Assembly: GCA_009925955.1 (NCBI GenBank)
Contig: RFPX01000061.1
Span: forward strand, 1 to 7,462
DNA: 7,462 nt
Direction: 5' to 3'
Source of the DNA: Betaproteobacteria bacterium
GTDB taxonomy: Bacteria > Pseudomonadota > Gammaproteobacteria > Burkholderiales > Burkholderiaceae_C
In this document: positions 5,944-7,462 of the stretch, one piece after another
Numbering within the stretch: the stretch's first letter is position 1
Layout: the number at the start of each line of letters is the position of its first letter
Made by a program: the position numbers and the translations under genes
Notes under the pieces: model-generated
Database searches by the model: none
What the model was told of the DNA's origin: nothing
Seen by the model: only the letters and a program-made list of their open reading frames with translations

Positions 5944-7109
5944 TTGCTCAGCAGCCGCATGGCGCCTTCCAGGCCCTGCAGGGACAGCGGGAACATCCGC
6001 TGGTTCATGATCTGCTGGATGATGGCGATGCTTTGACGGTACTGCCACACCCCGGCCGGTTCTGGGTTGATCCAGGCGTACTTCGGGAAGGCATGTGTGA
6101 GCCGCTGCAGCCACTCGGCACCGGGCTCTTCGTTGTTGTACTCGACGCTGCCACCGGGCTGCAGGATTTCATAGGGGCTCATCGTGGCGTCGCCTACAAA
6201 GATGAGCTTGTAGTCTTTGTTGTACTTGCGGATGATGTCCCAGGTCGGGAACTTCTCAGCGTAGCGGCGCCTGTTGTTCTTCCACACGAAGTCGTACACG
6301 CAGTTGTGGAAGTAGTAGAACTCCAGGTGCTTGAACTCGGACTTGGCCGCGCTGAAGAGTTCTTCCACCCGGTGGATGTGCTCGTCCATCGTGCCGCCCA
6401 CATCCATGAGCAGCAGCACCTTCACCTTGTTGTGGCGCTCGGGCACCATCTTGATGTCCAACAGGCCGGCATTGGCGGCGGTGGAGTGAATGGTGTCGTC
6501 CAGGTCCAGTTCGGTCTCAGTGCCCTCGCGCGCAAACCGTCGCAGCCGGCGCAGGGCCACCTTGATGTTGCGCGTGCCCAGCTCCAAGCTGTCGTCGTAG
6601 TCGGCGTAGGCGCGCTGGTCCCAGACCTTCACGGCGCTGCGGTTGCCGCCTTTGCCGCCGATGCGCACCCCTTGCGGGTTGTAGCCGCCGTGCCCAAAGG
6701 GGCTGGTGCCACCGGTGCCAATCCATTTGTTGCCGCCTTCGTGGCGGCCCTTCTGTTCTTCAAGGCGCTTCTTGAGCGTCTCCATCAGTTCATCCCAGCC
6801 CATCTTCTCGATGGCGGCCTTCTGCTCTGGCGTGAGTTCACGCTCCAGTGTCTTTTTCAGCCACTCCAGCGGAATGTCTTGGGTGAAGTCCGTCACCATC
6901 TCCACGCCCTTGAAGTAGGCGCCGAAAGCCCGATCGAACTTGTCGAACTGGGTCTCGTCTTTGACCAGGGTGGTGCGCGACAAATAGTAGAACTCGTCCA
7001 CACTGGGGCCGATCACGCCGGCCTTGAGCGCCTCAATCAGGGTCAAGTACTCGCGGATGCTCACCTGCAGCTTGGCTGCGCGCAGCGTGTAGAAGAAGTT
7101 GATGAGCAT
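5940..7109 (-). CDS. VWA-domain protein, CoxE-like family, function unknown
   Basis: A 389-residue predicted cytoplasmic protein without signal peptide or membrane helix. The N-terminal half (1-120) is helical and charged. It is followed by a Gly-rich signature segment with GTSPFGHGGYNPQG (131-147) and then a von Willebrand factor A domain (about 228-389). The MIDAS metal site reads D236-x-G-G-T240, not the canonical DxSxS, and D307 in FVGDATMSPYE is a likely further ligand. EFYYFHNCVYDFVWKNN (263-279) is another recognisable family block. Such proteins usually pair with a MoxR-type AAA+ ATPase and act as metal- or cofactor-insertion chaperones. No such ATPase is in the window, and one may lie elsewhere. 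The start is ATG 7109 with GAGG 7 nt upstream. It is the first visible gene of the string leading to queE, queD and the tRNA, with a 4-nt overlap with queE. A functional link to queuosine synthesis is not known. Confidence 0.9.
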   Translation of the reverse strand: MLINFFYTLRAAKLQVSIREYLTLIEALKAGVIGPSVDEFYYLSRTTLVKDETQFDKFDRAFGAYFKGVEMVTDFTQDIPLEWLKKTLERELTPEQKAAIEKMGWDELMETLKKRLEEQKGRHEGGNKWIGTGGTSPFGHGGYNPQGVRIGGKGGNRSAVKVWDQRAYADYDDSLELGTRNIKVALRRLRRFAREGTETELDLDDTIHSTAANAGLLDIKMVPERHNKVKVLLLMDVGGTMDEHIHRVEELFSAAKSEFKHLEFYYFHNCVYDFVWKNNRRRYAEKFPTWDIIRKYNKDYKLIFVGDATMSPYEILQPGGSVEYNNEEPGAEWLQRLTHAFPKYAWINPEPAGVWQYRQSIAIIQQIMNQRMFPLSLQGLEGAMRLLSK

Positions 7110-7116
7110 GCGCGGT

Positions 7117-7120
7117 CCTC
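7117..7120 (-). promoter_or_regulatory. Ribosome binding site of the VWA gene
   Basis: GAGG on the minus strand ends 7 nt before the ATG at 7109. It is the only convincing Shine-Dalgarno sequence in the VWA-queE-queD string, which suggests the downstream genes rely partly on coupled translation. Confidence 0.55.
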
Positions 7121-7151
7121 GCGACGTCCGGCTGCCTGGGTGTGGTCCGTC

Positions 7152-7164
7152 AGGCCTCAGGCCT
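7152..7164. repeat. Short hairpin at the S9 peptidase stop codon
   Basis: AGGCC-TCA-GGCCT forms a 5-bp stem with a 3-nt loop that contains the peptidase stop codon. On the minus strand it also reads as a tandem AGGCCTG pair. It has no T-run, so it is at best a weak pause or mRNA-end structure between the peptidase and the VWA gene, whose start is 47 bp away. Confidence 0.3.
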
Positions 7165-7462
7165 TGCGCCGTGAAGCAGTTTTGGCCGAAGCGCGGGCCA
7201 TGGGCTTGGCGCGCTGGGCGCCCACGTCGTGACGGCGCAACCAGTCAAAGAATTCGCCATACCACAGCCGTGAATTGCGGGGCTTGAGGATCCAGTGGTT
7301 CTCGTCAGGGAACCACACGAGCCGGGCATCCACACCGCGCGCCTTGAGGGTGTTGTAGTAGGCCAGACCCTGCGCATCGGGCACGCGGTAGTCGAGCTGT
7401 CCGTGAATCACCAGCGTGGGCGTCTTCATGTGCTGGGCAAAGGCGTGCGGGCTTTGGGCATG
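7157..7462 (-). CDS. S9-family (prolyl oligopeptidase-type) serine peptidase, C-terminal part (5' end outside window)
   Basis: The last 101 residues of an alpha/beta-hydrolase-fold peptidase that cleaves short peptides, resembling the acylaminoacyl-peptidase or dipeptidyl-peptidase branch. MKTPTLVIHGQLDYRVP carries the catalytic Asp (residue 24 of the fragment), and FPDENHW carries the catalytic His (residue 56). The nucleophilic Ser (GxSxGG) and the beta-propeller lie upstream, outside the window. QGLAYYNTLKARGVDARLV and LKPRNSRLWYGEFFDWLRRH are typical S9 C-terminal segments. The protein ends in an extra Ala/Lys/Arg-rich tail (about residues 85-101), which is probably disordered. The internal ATG at 7429 is not the start, because the frame continues upstream in a family-like way. 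The VWA gene follows 47 bp downstream on the same strand. Confidence 0.92.
   Translation of the reverse strand, partial: HAQSPHAFAQHMKTPTLVIHGQLDYRVPDAQGLAYYNTLKARGVDARLVWFPDENHWILKPRNSRLWYGEFFDWLRRHDVGAQRAKPMARASAKTASRRKA

Noticed and set aside
5944..6114. N-terminal extension of the queE frame
   Set aside because: It lies entirely within the VWA gene in another frame, and QueE homology begins exactly at the ATG at 5943.
6033..7232. A 399-codon open frame on the + strand opposite the VWA gene
   Set aside because: It mirrors a clearly conserved gene in GC-rich DNA, has biased Val/Ala/Leu/His composition and no recognisable domain.
1..7462. CRISPR array, insertion sequence or phage genes
   Set aside because: No regularly spaced direct repeats, transposase motifs or terminal inverted repeats were seen. 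All sequence is accounted for by housekeeping or metabolic genes.

Overview
This 7.5 kb, GC-rich window looks like a betaproteobacterial chromosome, most likely Burkholderiales and plausibly Comamonadaceae. The evidence is a 16-stranded Neisseria/Burkholderia-type porin ending in Phe, a Tat-exported Bug/TctC solute-binding protein, a LysR regulator divergent from a PrpF/GalD-type isomerase, and a QueE with the CX14CX2C cluster motif. The genus is inferred. There are eight protein-coding genes (two cut by the window edges), one tRNA, no mobile element and no CRISPR array. No stretch over 300 bases lacks a gene.

Region 1 (1-475, + strand) holds the 3' end of a phosphonate-type ABC permease (phnE). 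It converges on the porin gene across a strong GC-rich hairpin at 416-451.

Region 2 (475-4729) is a regulator-controlled uptake module. On the minus strand the order is PrpF/GalD-like isomerase, then Bug binding protein (start and stop overlapping as ATGA), then porin (59 bp gap). A divergent lysR gene starts about 65 bp from the isomerase. The gap holds a perfect 8-bp inverted repeat with a centred T-N11-A, the classic LysR-type recognition site, plus a weaker second dyad that overlaps a good lysR -10 box. The likely logic is that a small unsaturated carboxylate crosses the outer membrane through the porin, is bound in the periplasm by the Bug protein, and has its double bond repositioned by the isomerase. 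No TctA/TctB membrane partner and no downstream catabolic enzyme is present, so the substrate is unknown.

Region 3 (4764-7109, minus strand) is a tight gene string: VWA/CoxE-like protein, then queE (ATGA overlap), then queD (29 bp gap), then tRNA-Arg(CCU) (11 bp gap). QueD and QueE are successive enzymes of queuosine precursor synthesis. Two details stand out. QueD has Ser where E. coli QueD has its catalytic Cys, and the tRNA has an A4-A69 mismatch in its acceptor stem.

Region 4 (7157-7462, minus strand) is the C-terminal part of an S9-family serine peptidase carrying the catalytic Asp and His.

I did not find a wholly undescribed system. The most checkable oddities are the tRNA mismatch, the Cys-less QueD, the VWA protein coupled to queE, the orphan Bug-porin-isomerase module, and the conflict between the isomerase start codon and its apparent promoter.
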